NCBI RefSeq assembly: GCF_023283945.1
Contig: NZ_JAKIKW010000005.1
Location: forward strand, 1 to 64,000
DNA: 64,000 nucleotides
Direction of reading: 5' to 3'
Origin: Shewanella gelidimarina
GTDB lineage: Bacteria; Pseudomonadota; Gammaproteobacteria; Enterobacterales; Shewanellaceae
This document shows, one piece after another, positions 26,314 through 35,940 of this stretch (within the stretch, counting starts at the first letter, position 1; every line of letters starts with the position of its first letter). A program made the translations under genes and the position numbers. The notes under the pieces were generated by a model, which saw nothing but the letters and a program-made list of their open reading frames with translations, searched no databases and had not been told where the DNA came from.

Positions 26314-27138
26314 ATGAAGATCGATCCAGTAGACAATGCACTCGCCACCATTTCAGCCCTTAAACCAAATTTCAGTCCCAAGGCTGCATTCATATTAGGC
26401 TCCGGCTTGGGAAGCCTTGCCGACGAACTGGAAGACAGAGTCTGTATTGCCTATGAAGATCTTGATGGCTTCCCCGTCAGCACTGTCGAAGGTCACTCTG
26501 GCGAGTTAGTTTTAGGGCGAATGAATGGTATCGACGTTGTTTGCATGAAAGGCCGCGGCCATTACTACGAACACCAAAGTATGAAAGTCATGACAAATCC
26601 GGTGCGTACTTTTAAACGTTTAGGCTGTGAATTGTTAATCGTGACCAATGCCGCTGGGTCTTTACGCCCCGACACTATCGACGTCGGCTCCCTCGTTATT
26701 TTCAATGACCACATCAATACCATGCCAGGCACCCCCATGACGGGACGTAATGATGACGCCTATGGCCCACGCTTTTTTAGCTTAGCAAATGCTTATGACA
26801 AATCCTTACGACTGGAAGCATTGGAGGTCGCAAAAAAAGAGGGTATTAATGCCAATGAAGGGGTATTTGTCTCTTACAGTGGACCCAATTTCGAAACCGC
26901 TGCCGAAATACGCATGATGCAGATCATTGGCGGAGACGTCGTCGGAATGTCTGTGGTACCTGAGGTCATTTCTGCAGCTCACTGTAGCCTTCCCGTACTG
27001 GCTATCTGTGCAATCACCAATATGGCTGAAGGCCTTGGAGATGTCGCCCTGTCTCATGAACAAACACTGAAGTGCGCAAAGTTAGCGCAGGATGACTTTA
27101 TCAATCTCATCAAAACATTTATGGCAAATCATTTTTGA
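26314..27138 (+). CDS. xapA: Purine nucleoside phosphorylase, XapA-like
   Basis: A 274-residue cytosolic enzyme of the trimeric PNP family, which splits purine nucleosides with phosphate. Visible motifs are the phosphate loop ILGSGLGSL, VEGHSGELVLGR, the KGRGHYYEHQSM segment, the base-site strand TNAAGSL, and YSGPNFETAAEIRMMQIIGGDVVGMSVVPE, followed by ITNMAEG. The length and motif set match PNP-II/xanthosine phosphorylase. AAGGAA precedes the ATG. The divergent LysR gene likely controls it. Confidence 0.87.
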   Translation: MKIDPVDNALATISALKPNFSPKAAFILGSGLGSLADELEDRVCIAYEDLDGFPVSTVEGHSGELVLGRMNGIDVVCMKGRGHYYEHQSMKVMTNPVRTFKRLGCELLIVTNAAGSLRPDTIDVGSLVIFNDHINTMPGTPMTGRNDDAYGPRFFSLANAYDKSLRLEALEVAKKEGINANEGVFVSYSGPNFETAAEIRMMQIIGGDVVGMSVVPEVISAAHCSLPVLAICAITNMAEGLGDVALSHEQTLKCAKLAQDDFINLIKTFMANHF

Positions 27139-27205
27139 TATTATACCAATAGCGATAAGTAAGTGATCTACTCCGCGCTTTTTTGGCCATTTAATTCAAG
27201 GTAAG

Positions 27206-27234
27206 TGAATAAGGGAATCAAGCTCCCTTATTCA
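27206..27234 (+). terminator. Hairpin downstream of xapA
   Basis: An 11-bp inverted repeat (TGAATAAGGGA / TCCCTTATTCA) with a seven-base loop. There is no strong T-run, so it may be a weak or Rho-assisted terminator. The remaining spacer to 27455 shows nothing else. Confidence 0.5.
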
Positions 27235-27455
27235 GTCATTAACGCTGGAGTAAGTCGCTAACACTGCGCCTTAAGACCCGTTTGAGTACATAAAATGCAG
27301 TGTTCAGCAGCTAAAATGTAGCATCACTATGTTTTCCACTCGTTGCGAGCAACATGGATAATGGAATGTCGTCCCCATCCTCTTTCATCCGCTCACAATG
27401 CACTTCAATATAGTCAGGTACCCTGCCATCTGAGCCGTTTTTGTTGCTGCATGAA

Positions 27456-28775
27456 TTATGTTAATAACACTTTTATTTTAAATCCTTTGGCTTGAACTTC
27501 ATCGGTATAACCGAAGCTGATCCTCCCCCCTTGTTTCTCGACAATACTATTAACGATAGATAAACCAAGCCCTGAGCCTATATTGGTATTTTGGCTATCC
27601 AGGACTCGATAAAATGGCGAAAGAAGCTTGTCATGATGCTCAGGGGCGACACCAATACCACTATCACTGACCGTTATTTGTGTTTTACCCGACTGTTGGC
27701 TTATTTGAATTTCAATTACGCCATCTTGAGGAGAATAGCGAATGGCATTATCGAGTAGGTTTTTGAATAAAGTGTATAGATCTAATTTATCGAGTGAGCA
27801 GTCGATGTTTAGATCCCCTTCGATACCCAAGTCTAGATTTTTTTCATCGACTATAGGGTAAAGATCTTCGATAACACTCTTCAGCACAGCTTCAATATTA
27901 GCGGTCTGATGTTCGGCTATATGGCTGCCTTGAACTCTAGCAAGTGTTAGCAGCTGCTCTAGCAGCTTGCGGCTACGCCCAATACCTAACCTGAGTGCAT
28001 TGACACGTTGTAGCTCTTTTTCTGGAAGGTTCTCATCTCCGATACATTCAGCTTGGAGGGATAATGCGGTGAGCGGTGAACGTAACTCATGCGCCGCATT
28101 AGCAATGAATATTTCTTGTTCTTCTATCGAAGATTTCAACCGGCCAATGAGGTGATTAATTTCAGAGACGAAAGGCATGATCTCCGAGGGCAGATCCTCA
28201 AGTGAAATAGACTGAATATTGTGTCGGTGGCTAGACTCCACCGCTTTCGCGGCTAACTGAATGGGTTTTAATCGGCTATGAAGTATTAGGTTCATGATTA
28301 AAATTAACAAAGGAATGACAGCAATAAAGGGTAACAAGGTGGCTCTTGCCATCTCCCATGCGAGCTCATCTCGCTCCGATGTTTTTTGAAGAACCAGTAG
28401 TTGTTGCCTTTCAAGCGATGAGCGAATTAGCACTCGATAATCATTTTCAGCGAGTGTGAGATTATACAAACCGTCATTGAGCTGCTTAGAAACATCTTTA
28501 AAAGGCAGTGTAAGCGCTTGGGCTTGATGCATATCTCGCATCGCAACAAGGATCTCAGGCATTCCCCTTTCACTCTTTGTTTTGATTACGGTGTTGGGTT
28601 TAGGTTTATGTTCGGCATCAAATAGCTTGGATACTTGTTTTAATGTTGCATCTTGCCACTCAATAGCTTCTTGATAAGTATTAAAGAAAGTATAACTGGC
28701 TATCCCAGCCGCAGCCGTAATTAGGCTCACTGAAAGCCATAAAGAAAGTTGATATTTTAAAGAACCTAGTGCCAT
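27456..28775 (-). CDS. Sensor histidine kinase of an RND-linked two-component system
   Basis: A 439-residue inner-membrane kinase. A first helix (LSLWLSVSLITAAAGIASYTFF), a periplasmic sensor of about 120 residues and a second helix (LLPFIAVIPLLILIMNLILH) lead to a HAMP region. The H-box is FIANAAHELRSPLTALSLQ, the N-box is LFKNLLDNAIRYSP, and the G-boxes are VSDSGIGVAPEH and IGSGLGLSIVNSIVE. Its domain order is that of QseC/PmrB-type kinases. I chose the ATG at 28775, which overlaps the regulator stop by one base (TAATG). It ends the five-gene RND operon and probably controls it. Confidence 0.88.
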   Translation of the reverse strand: MALGSLKYQLSLWLSVSLITAAAGIASYTFFNTYQEAIEWQDATLKQVSKLFDAEHKPKPNTVIKTKSERGMPEILVAMRDMHQAQALTLPFKDVSKQLNDGLYNLTLAENDYRVLIRSSLERQQLLVLQKTSERDELAWEMARATLLPFIAVIPLLILIMNLILHSRLKPIQLAAKAVESSHRHNIQSISLEDLPSEIMPFVSEINHLIGRLKSSIEEQEIFIANAAHELRSPLTALSLQAECIGDENLPEKELQRVNALRLGIGRSRKLLEQLLTLARVQGSHIAEHQTANIEAVLKSVIEDLYPIVDEKNLDLGIEGDLNIDCSLDKLDLYTLFKNLLDNAIRYSPQDGVIEIQISQQSGKTQITVSDSGIGVAPEHHDKLLSPFYRVLDSQNTNIGSGLGLSIVNSIVEKQGGRISFGYTDEVQAKGFKIKVLLT

Positions 28776-29461
28776 TATTTTAATACCATCCATCCGACAC
28801 CACGAATATTTTTGATCGTAGTTGCGCCTAATTTTTTACGCAGTGAATAAATTAAATATTCAATTGCGTTACTTTCCACTTCATTACCCCACCCATAAAT
28901 TTTCTCTTCTAAATCAGCTTTAGACAAGATAGCGCCGGGTCTGATCAATAATGCTCTGAGTAAGGAAAATTCTCGATTGGATAAAAGCATACTCGTCGAT
29001 AATTGCAGGTTCATTTTGTCTGCATACGGCACGGTAAAACTCACCTCATTAGTGGCAGGATTAAGTATTAGCTGACTACTTTCTAAGGTCGGTACTGAAC
29101 TGCCACTTCGGCGTCGAATAACCGCTCTCATTCTCGCTAACAGTTCACTCATGTCGAAAGGCTTAATCACATAGTCATCAGCCCCAGAATCGAGTCCCTC
29201 AATACGACTTTTTAAGGTATCTCTAGCGGTGATGACGATCACCGCCAGATTATATTTTTCGCGGATCTTAGCCAGAACAACTAAACCATCGAGACCGGGC
29301 AAACCAAGGTCTAGCAATACACAATCATAATTATGGGTTGCTAGACTGTCTAATGCACTTTGCCCATTGTTTACCCAATCTATAGCATAACTGGCATCGA
29401 TTAGTGATTGCTGCATCGCTTCAGCAATCATAATATCGTCTTCAACAAGTAAGATCCGCAC
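28775..29461 (-). CDS. OmpR/QseB-type response regulator
   Basis: A 228-residue response regulator. The receiver domain has the acidic pair LLVEDDIM, the phosphorylated Asp51 in YDCVLLDLGLPGLDG, Thr in IVITARD and Lys in DDYVIKPFD. The C-terminal winged-helix domain ends in SNAIEYLIYSLRKKLGATTIKNIRGVGWMV. It lies 12 bases after the RND permease gene and overlaps the kinase gene, so the system is cotranscribed with the pump, giving scope for autoregulation. Confidence 0.9.
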   Translation of the reverse strand: MRILLVEDDIMIAEAMQQSLIDASYAIDWVNNGQSALDSLATHNYDCVLLDLGLPGLDGLVVLAKIREKYNLAVIVITARDTLKSRIEGLDSGADDYVIKPFDMSELLARMRAVIRRRSGSSVPTLESSQLILNPATNEVSFTVPYADKMNLQLSTSMLLSNREFSLLRALLIRPGAILSKADLEEKIYGWGNEVESNAIEYLIYSLRKKLGATTIKNIRGVGWMVLK

Positions 29462-29473
29462 TGCTTTACCTTC

Positions 29474-32400
29474 TTATATTGGCTTCGGTGATTTCAATAA
29501 CTTAGACGACAATGCCCGATAGATAATCGGCATAATAATTGTCGCTAACGGGATCTGCACTAATAGGCCTGAAATAATAGCAATCGCTAAAGGTTGCTGC
29601 ATTGCAGAGCCTTGCCCAATCGCTAAGGCTAATGGCATAAGTGCCAAAATAGTCGCCAGAGTCGTCATTGAAATAGGTCTAAGTCTATTACTACCCGCTT
29701 GAATGATAGCCTGATCAGAAGCGACACCATTCGTGACGAGTTCTTTATATTCAGAGAAGTAGAATATAGATATCTCCGTGACAATACCCGCAATCATCGT
29801 CATACCCATCATTGCAGTAATGTTTAGCTCAGTATTTGTGACCCATAGGCCAATGAATACTGCGGATATAGACAACAGCGGGGTGATAATAATCGCAACC
29901 GCGGCAGCAAATGTTTCATACATATAAAGAAGCAGTATAAATATTAAGGCAATAGCGGCAACGAAAACCGCGATTAAGCCTTGAAATGCTATTTGCTGTT
30001 GCTGGTATAAGCCCCCTAACTCAAAATAAACACCTTTTGGCAGTAATGAGGAATTGTTGAGTAACTGCTTAATTTCTGCAACTGTTGACCCCATATCTCT
30101 GCCATCAATACGACCCGTTACCGCAACCATATTTTTTAGGTTATCTCGAACTATCTGAGGCTGTCCAGACTCCGTCACGACATTAGCGATTTGTTTGAGT
30201 TGCAATCGATGACCGTCGGTGGCGGTTAACCAAAACTGCTCCAAGCTGAGAATATTGGTTCTATCTCCTTCTGGCACCCAAACTCTCACATCGACAAGTT
30301 TAATACCTTGCTGGATGCTTGTTACTACTTGTCCATTAAACCAAGCATCCAGCTGGCTGGTAACCTGTGCAGGCGTTAGCCCCTGTAGTGCGGCCTTATC
30401 TCGATTAACAATCACATTGACGGCATTACCCGCAAGCACAATACCATCTTTAACATCGACCACTCCCGAGATCTTGCTGATGGCATCTGCAACTTTAGGG
30501 GCTAAGGCCATTAATTCTTCAGGTTTATTACCGTACAATTTAATTTCAATCGGTTGAGGAACTGCGGTTAAATCCCCAATGACATCTTCCATTAACAGCG
30601 CCATCTCGATCTCTAGCCCAGGCACTTGATCATCAATCTGATTACGGATCTCACTCATAATCTGATCGATAGGGGGTCTTGGAAAAGGCGTTAACCTGAC
30701 AAAGAAATCACCTTCGTTTGCTTCAACTAAACCGCCACTGAGTGCTAAGCCTGTTCGTCTTGAGTAGGTTTCTACCGCTGGATTTTTTTGCAAGATATCT
30801 TCAACTTGCAGTAACAGACGATTAGATTCCGTTAATGAGGTTCCCGGTGCAGAGACATAGTCGAGTACAAAGCCACCTTCATCCATTGCAGGCATAAATC
30901 CAGTGCCTACATTTTGATAACTCAGGAAACCACAAAAAAGCAGAGGGGCTAAACCTAGGCCGATTAGCCAAGGTCGCTTTATGAGACGGGTCATTAGCTG
31001 ACGATATGCTTGTTGGATACCCGCAAAAATAGGCCCTATATCCTCTTTATCGGTATCTTTATCAGTAATAAAATATTCTGCTAACAGTGGCACTATTAAC
31101 CAAGTGAATAAAAAGGAGATCAGTAGACTGCTGGCCATTGTCAGTGACAGTGCTTTAAAGAAAGATCCGGTAACGCCGCTAAGAAAAGCTAAAGGAATAA
31201 AAATAACAATGGTTGCCGAGGATGAACCCACCAACGGTTTGGTAAACTCAACGGCTGCTTTTTGAATGTTATCTCGTTTACTGGTGCCTAGTTTAGCCTC
31301 TCTGAGTCGTCGAATAATATGCTCAATCATAACGATAGCATCATCGACGATTAATCCCACCGCAGCCGCCATGCCTCCTAATGTCATGATGTTAAAGCTC
31401 ATACCAAACAACCATAGCAATAACACTGTACTGGCCAGAACGGCAGGCACGATAATCATCGCAATAAAGGTTATTTTGATACTTCGCAGAAATACCAGCA
31501 GTACCAGCCCAGCCAGCAACACGCCAATGATAATAGCGTCGCGTACACTGGTGGCTGATTCCGTTACCAATTGGCTTTGATCATACCAATTAGCAATTTT
31601 TAAACTGCTTGCATTAGTCGCGGAAAAGTCTGCCAACTTTTGATTAATATCCTTGGTTATCTGAACAGAATTACCCTTAGGTTGTTGGTAAACCTGTACT
31701 AATACGGCTTCATGACCATCGGCATTCACTTTAATCCACTGTGGTGCGGTCGCTAAACTAACTGCTGCTACATCTTTTAGATAAATATTCCCCGTAGCTT
31801 GACTCTTAACAACGATATTGTTGATCGCTTGCTCGCCCTTTAAACGGGAGTCAGACATAAGCAGATACAGCTTATAGTGGTCTTCTAAACGCCCTATCGC
31901 TTGTAAAGTATTGTTAGTGGATACAGCTTGAGCAATATCATTAAAGTTAAGTTGGTAAGCGGCTAATTTATCGGGATTAACATCGATATGGTATTCCGAT
32001 TTCTGACCACCTAAGATGCCAATTTCGGCAATACCGGTAACGGAACTCAGCAGAGGGACTAACTGTAAGTCAGCGATATCTTTAAGCTGTACTAAAGACA
32101 GTGAGTCAGACGTTAGACTGTAGGCGGCGATAGGAAAAACCGTCGGGTCCATACGCCTAACACTAAATTTAACCCCTGCAGGCAGCGTGGCAAGACTTTG
32201 ATTAAGTGCTGCATCTATCTGTAACAGGGCAGATACCATATCCTGCCCCCATTCGAAATTAACCGAAACCTCAGCACTGCCTCGACTCGAGGTGGAGCGT
32301 AGATTCACCACGCCTGGCACGGCTCTAATCGCTTGTTCTATAGGACGGGTGACCGCAATAGACATTTTGTCAGCGGGCTGATCGCCAGCATCAATCGCCA

Positions 32401-32539
32401 CCACAATCCGCGGGAATACCACATGAGGAAATAATGACACTGGTGATATAAACGAAGTCGCAAGGCCGGCTAATGTAAGAAATGTCACAAAAATTAAAAT
32501 CGAACGTTTATGTGAAGCTGCCCATGATGCTGCCGTCAT
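29474..32539 (-). CDS. RND transporter permease of the five-gene efflux operon
   Basis: A 1021-residue inner-membrane RND pump. The N-terminal helix (SILIFVTFLTLAGLATSFIS) precedes the first periplasmic domain. TM4 carries GLIVDDAIVMIEHIIRRL with paired Asp, and the C-terminal half repeats the layout up to LVQIPLATIIMPIIYRALSS. It differs clearly from the permease at 16337-19429, so the two are not recent duplicates. The start overlaps the adaptor stop (TAATG). By family it exports drugs, lipids or metals; the paired aspartates favour the drug (HAE) type over the metal (HME) type. Confidence 0.88.
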   Translation of the reverse strand: MTAASWAASHKRSILIFVTFLTLAGLATSFISPVSLFPHVVFPRIVVAIDAGDQPADKMSIAVTRPIEQAIRAVPGVVNLRSTSSRGSAEVSVNFEWGQDMVSALLQIDAALNQSLATLPAGVKFSVRRMDPTVFPIAAYSLTSDSLSLVQLKDIADLQLVPLLSSVTGIAEIGILGGQKSEYHIDVNPDKLAAYQLNFNDIAQAVSTNNTLQAIGRLEDHYKLYLLMSDSRLKGEQAINNIVVKSQATGNIYLKDVAAVSLATAPQWIKVNADGHEAVLVQVYQQPKGNSVQITKDINQKLADFSATNASSLKIANWYDQSQLVTESATSVRDAIIIGVLLAGLVLLVFLRSIKITFIAMIIVPAVLASTVLLLWLFGMSFNIMTLGGMAAAVGLIVDDAIVMIEHIIRRLREAKLGTSKRDNIQKAAVEFTKPLVGSSSATIVIFIPLAFLSGVTGSFFKALSLTMASSLLISFLFTWLIVPLLAEYFITDKDTDKEDIGPIFAGIQQAYRQLMTRLIKRPWLIGLGLAPLLFCGFLSYQNVGTGFMPAMDEGGFVLDYVSAPGTSLTESNRLLLQVEDILQKNPAVETYSRRTGLALSGGLVEANEGDFFVRLTPFPRPPIDQIMSEIRNQIDDQVPGLEIEMALLMEDVIGDLTAVPQPIEIKLYGNKPEELMALAPKVADAISKISGVVDVKDGIVLAGNAVNVIVNRDKAALQGLTPAQVTSQLDAWFNGQVVTSIQQGIKLVDVRVWVPEGDRTNILSLEQFWLTATDGHRLQLKQIANVVTESGQPQIVRDNLKNMVAVTGRIDGRDMGSTVAEIKQLLNNSSLLPKGVYFELGGLYQQQQIAFQGLIAVFVAAIALIFILLLYMYETFAAAVAIIITPLLSISAVFIGLWVTNTELNITAMMGMTMIAGIVTEISIFYFSEYKELVTNGVASDQAIIQAGSNRLRPISMTTLATILALMPLALAIGQGSAMQQPLAIAIISGLLVQIPLATIIMPIIYRALSSKLLKSPKPI

Positions 32540-33585
32540 TACAGAGCCCCTCTTAATGCCATACCATCGGTTAATACGTAATTTCCGCTACTAACAACGT
32601 TATCTCCGACGGTCAAATCCCCAATAACTTCGGTTAGTTTTTCCTGCTCAACTCCAATCTCCACCCCGATTTTAACCGCAATATTATTAACGTTTTTGAA
32701 CACATAAGCTTTACCATTTGTCGTTAATACCGCACTTCTAGGCACAACTAAGCCAACATGGGTCGCCGCTCTAATGCTTGCTTTAACATTGTCTCCCAAT
32801 ACAAATAAATGAGATTGCTCTTCTGGTATGTGACTAAATATATCTACTAGGTGAGTGTTTACGTTTAGCATCGAGTTAATATTACTTATCTCACTATTGG
32901 ATTCACTCTTACTATCAAAAACGGATGTGATGGTCACGGGCAACTTAACCGTCAGTTGATTAACCTGTTTAGGTTCAATACCCAGTTGGGCAATTAATCG
33001 ATTATTCGCGGCGATGAGTACAGCATTGGTATTTGCAGCCACCCTTTGTCCTTGCGAGACACTGAATTGTGTGATCACGCCATCGACCGGTGCTCTCAGT
33101 ATTTCTGATGATTTATCAACGTTTTTTTGTTTCAAAGCGTTCAGTGACGCCTTAGCATCGTTAAGGTTACTGTAGGCCGAATCAAGGTTTCCCTGAGTGA
33201 CCAGTTGAGACTTTAATAATTTTTGGCTACGGGCTAATTGCTTTTTAGCTAATTCAACTGCACTTTGAGCCTGAATATATTGCATTCTCGCTTCCGGTGC
33301 CGTAATGAGCTCAATCAGTTTCTGTCCTTTTTGGACTCGCTGCCCGCTGCGAACCCAAACCTGATTGACTTGTCCAGCATGAGATAAAGACATATTGATT
33401 AGATAAGCGGGATCAGGAATAAGCAAACCGTACGCAGTGATCTGCTCACTGATACTCTGCTCCACGACCGGAGTGGTTGTCACGGCTGCTGTAGTTTGTG
33501 CATAACTTGACGTAGCACTGAGCAGAAGTGCGGCTGCCATCGCTAATCGACAGGTAAAAGATGACCAAGGGGAAAGTAACGTCAT
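32539..33585 (-). CDS. RND periplasmic adaptor protein
   Basis: A 348-residue membrane-fusion protein with an N-terminal signal peptide (LAMAAALLLSATSSYAQ). Lipoyl halves are VNQVWVRSGQRVQKGQKLIEL and ILRAPVDGVITQFSVSQGQRV, with the coiled-coil hairpin between them (SAVELAKKQLARSQKLLKSQL). The C-terminal domain contains GLVVPRSAVLTTNGKAYVFK. It overlaps both neighbours by one base (TAATG), so the three pump parts are translationally coupled. Confidence 0.87.
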   Translation of the reverse strand: MTLLSPWSSFTCRLAMAAALLLSATSSYAQTTAAVTTTPVVEQSISEQITAYGLLIPDPAYLINMSLSHAGQVNQVWVRSGQRVQKGQKLIELITAPEARMQYIQAQSAVELAKKQLARSQKLLKSQLVTQGNLDSAYSNLNDAKASLNALKQKNVDKSSEILRAPVDGVITQFSVSQGQRVAANTNAVLIAANNRLIAQLGIEPKQVNQLTVKLPVTITSVFDSKSESNSEISNINSMLNVNTHLVDIFSHIPEEQSHLFVLGDNVKASIRAATHVGLVVPRSAVLTTNGKAYVFKNVNNIAVKIGVEIGVEQEKLTEVIGDLTVGDNVVSSGNYVLTDGMALRGAL

Positions 33586-34949
33586 TATAATGATTCCATT
33601 GATTTTTGAGGTGTTGAATAAGCCACTTCTGCCGGTATCGCCAGTAATGCATTAAGTGAAATGCTGGTATTCCAGATGCTTTGTTTTAATCTCAGCTGTT
33701 CAAGCTGTTTATTGAGTAGACTGGTTTCCATTGTGAGCATGGTCAAAGAGCTGATTTCGCCATTTTTCAACGCTTTCTGTGCTTGAGAGACCATGTCTTG
33801 TAATGGGGGAAGGTGCTGATCTAGATACTGCTGCTGTTCTTCTGCAAGCAAGCTTTGCAATGCTAATAATTGTTCGACTTGATTACGCGATTGAGTCATG
33901 CGCTCATTGAACTCCATTCTTAACTGCTCTCGAGTCGCTTCTTCTATCGCGATATTGCCTTTGTTAGCATTAAATAACGGTAAGCTCAGCCCGATACCGA
34001 TCCCATTAGTGACTAAACCACCGTTATCTTTCGCGTGAGTGATCCCCGCAGTCAGTGCTGGAAATTGCTTTAAAATAGCTTGGTGATAACGACTTTCTTG
34101 TGCTTGATATCCTGCAGATAAGGCGAGAAGATCGGGGCGATTACTGGCTAAGTTTGTGAGCAGTGAATCTGCAACGTTTTTAGGCACGACTTTCAAGCTA
34201 GGTAAATCACTAATGTTAAGCGTGGTACTCGAGTCGATACCCATTTCTAGACACAAATCATGGTGAGTTTGACTGTGTTTCTGCGCAAGTTGGCTCAACT
34301 GTACATTGATGTCGAGTAATGCCGTCAGATCCGGCCCATAGGTTTCTAAAGTAAGATTACCCGCTGCTAATTCATGCTGAGACTGATTTAATCGTACTTG
34401 ATATAAGTCGTGAATTTTATTTAATAGGGCAAGTTGTTGCAGCTCCAATTTATATTGGATGGTTAAGGTTTGAACGCGCTGTACAACTTGCCACTCAGCC
34501 CACAGTAGATTGAGTTTATTTTGTGTCATGAAGTACTTTTCTGCATCTAATGCACTTGTGCGAGTAAATAACCAGGTAGTATCAAAATTGAGACCTGCAG
34601 ACCACGCATTAACTGCGGTACTGCTATTGGGCTTATCTAAACTCATTGATAATTGTGGATCAGGTAATAGCCCAGCGGAAAAAACCTGTGCTTGCGATAC
34701 CTTTAACTGCGCTCGCTTTATTTCAAGAATAGGATTTGCGTATATCGCAAGGGTGGCTATTTCGGTAAGGTTCAAACCATCGTCGATTGAAACTGCACCG
34801 GCTGGAGCCAATGAAACAAGTTCATTAATATTTAGGGGTTGCTTAGGAGTTAAATTAAGCGGCTTTGCTTGATAAGTTGCACAGCCAGATATTGTAAAAA
34901 TTAGAGTACAGAAGAACAGTGTTCTAAAAGGGGACAATGGTTGCTTCAT
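33585..34949 (-). CDS. TolC-family outer-membrane factor lipoprotein
   Basis: A 454-residue outer-membrane channel. The signal is of lipoprotein type (LFFCTLIFTISGCATYQ). Two outer-membrane efflux repeats are recognisable, each with long helices (LKVSQAQVFSAGLLPDPQLSMSLD and YQAQESRYHQAILKQFPALTAGITH). It is the first gene of the operon, so all three shells of a tripartite pump plus its regulators are encoded together. No substrate can be named. Confidence 0.86.
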   Translation of the reverse strand: MKQPLSPFRTLFFCTLIFTISGCATYQAKPLNLTPKQPLNINELVSLAPAGAVSIDDGLNLTEIATLAIYANPILEIKRAQLKVSQAQVFSAGLLPDPQLSMSLDKPNSSTAVNAWSAGLNFDTTWLFTRTSALDAEKYFMTQNKLNLLWAEWQVVQRVQTLTIQYKLELQQLALLNKIHDLYQVRLNQSQHELAAGNLTLETYGPDLTALLDINVQLSQLAQKHSQTHHDLCLEMGIDSSTTLNISDLPSLKVVPKNVADSLLTNLASNRPDLLALSAGYQAQESRYHQAILKQFPALTAGITHAKDNGGLVTNGIGIGLSLPLFNANKGNIAIEEATREQLRMEFNERMTQSRNQVEQLLALQSLLAEEQQQYLDQHLPPLQDMVSQAQKALKNGEISSLTMLTMETSLLNKQLEQLRLKQSIWNTSISLNALLAIPAEVAYSTPQKSMESL

Positions 34950-35035
34950 TACGAATGCTCGCGTGTCGGATGCCGTTAAAGTGCAGGATAGAGCGGCAAT
35001 CTTAGGAGAGACTTAGCAAGCTAAATAATTTATTG

Positions 35036-35089
35036 AAAATTGATGATGCCACCCTCGAAGTGCGGCTGTTATTGAGTGCGTGAGAATGA
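35036..35089 (+). pseudogene. Fragment of a paralogue of the 24603-25040 gene
   Basis: These 54 bases match the last 54 bases of the 24603-25040 gene at 45 positions. The reading frame gives KIDDATLEVRLLLSA and then a stop where the intact gene has Leu, followed by the same final GAA TGA. The rest of the paralogue is gone. It lies in the 419-base spacer between the outer-membrane factor and the 35368 gene; nothing else is seen in that spacer. Confidence 0.65.
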
Positions 35090-35367
35090 GTACTCTAGCG
35101 TAAAAAGAATTGTCATGTGATACCCATCAGCTTAAGGAACACGATGTTATCGCGCCGCTTTCACGCTGGTTTTGCAGTGCCGAGCACATTGAGTGGCTCT
35201 CTTTATTGATACAATAGCCCGCTAACATTAAACACGACGCTGATTAAACTGCACTCCCATTAAATAGCACTTAATGATGAGCGGTGTTACCCCTACATCA
35301 ACCTGTAATCCTTTTGAGTACAGGCGGATACAAGCTCAGAGATGTGTAAAAGTAGCAAAGGAAAGAA

Positions 35368-35844
35368 ATGACTCTAATACGTTCTATTGGCCAGCAATGG
35401 AGTAAATCAATTCTAGCGCATCGCTTAGGGTTAACATTGCAAGATAATGAGGTTGTACAACCACTTTTTGGTGGTGCTACGTCACTCATCACCGTGACAA
35501 ACACGATTGCGGCATTGACCTTTGCTGAGGGAGCGCCGCTATGGTTACCACCGCTTGAAAGTGGCGATGACACGCCACTGACAAATTCGGTCACACTCAA
35601 CTGTTTATTCGCTGCTTATCGTTTGTTGTTTATTAAAGAGCTTGAGCAAGGCGAACTAAATCAGTCAGAACACTTGGCACTCACTATCGGTTTCCAATGG
35701 AGCCAATCGTTAATCAACAACGATATTGATGCGACATTAACCGCTGACAGTAAACAGCTGTGCAATTTACTGCAAACCATTCATCGCCAGTTAGAGCAAG
35801 TGCGCACCGATAAACGAGCCTCTAACCGCAACATGGGCAGTTAA
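35368..35844 (+). CDS. Hypothetical protein convergent with the dms operon
   Basis: A 158-residue cytosolic protein starting MTLIRSIGQQWSKSILAHRLG. It is mostly helical, with a central segment LNCLFAAYRLLFIKELEQGELNQSEHLALTIGFQWSQSL. No domain is recognised. AAGGAAAG lies ahead of the ATG. It meets the dms operon tail-to-tail across a shared terminator. In other Shewanella the dms operon ends with a small gene called dmsH, but this gene is on the other strand and I do not make that assignment. Confidence 0.62.
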   Translation: MTLIRSIGQQWSKSILAHRLGLTLQDNEVVQPLFGGATSLITVTNTIAALTFAEGAPLWLPPLESGDDTPLTNSVTLNCLFAAYRLLFIKELEQGELNQSEHLALTIGFQWSQSLINNDIDATLTADSKQLCNLLQTIHRQLEQVRTDKRASNRNMGS

Positions 35845-35873
35845 GCCGTTTTTCGCCCCAAGTTATCATCCAT

Positions 35874-35914
35874 AAAAAAGCCCGCAACTTATTCAGCTAC
35901 GGGCTTTATTTTTG
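35874..35914. terminator. Bidirectional Rho-independent terminator
   Basis: AAGCCCG (35879-35885) pairs with CGGGCTT (35900-35906), with an A-run on one side and a T-run on the other. It serves the 35368 gene and the dms operon, which converge here. Confidence 0.85.
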
Positions 35915-35940
35915 TCTCGTTAAATACCCATTAGTATTAT

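Noticed and set aside
35368..35844. Calling this gene dmsH
   Set aside because: It lies on the opposite strand and is convergent with the dms operon; I cannot show sequence similarity by eye.
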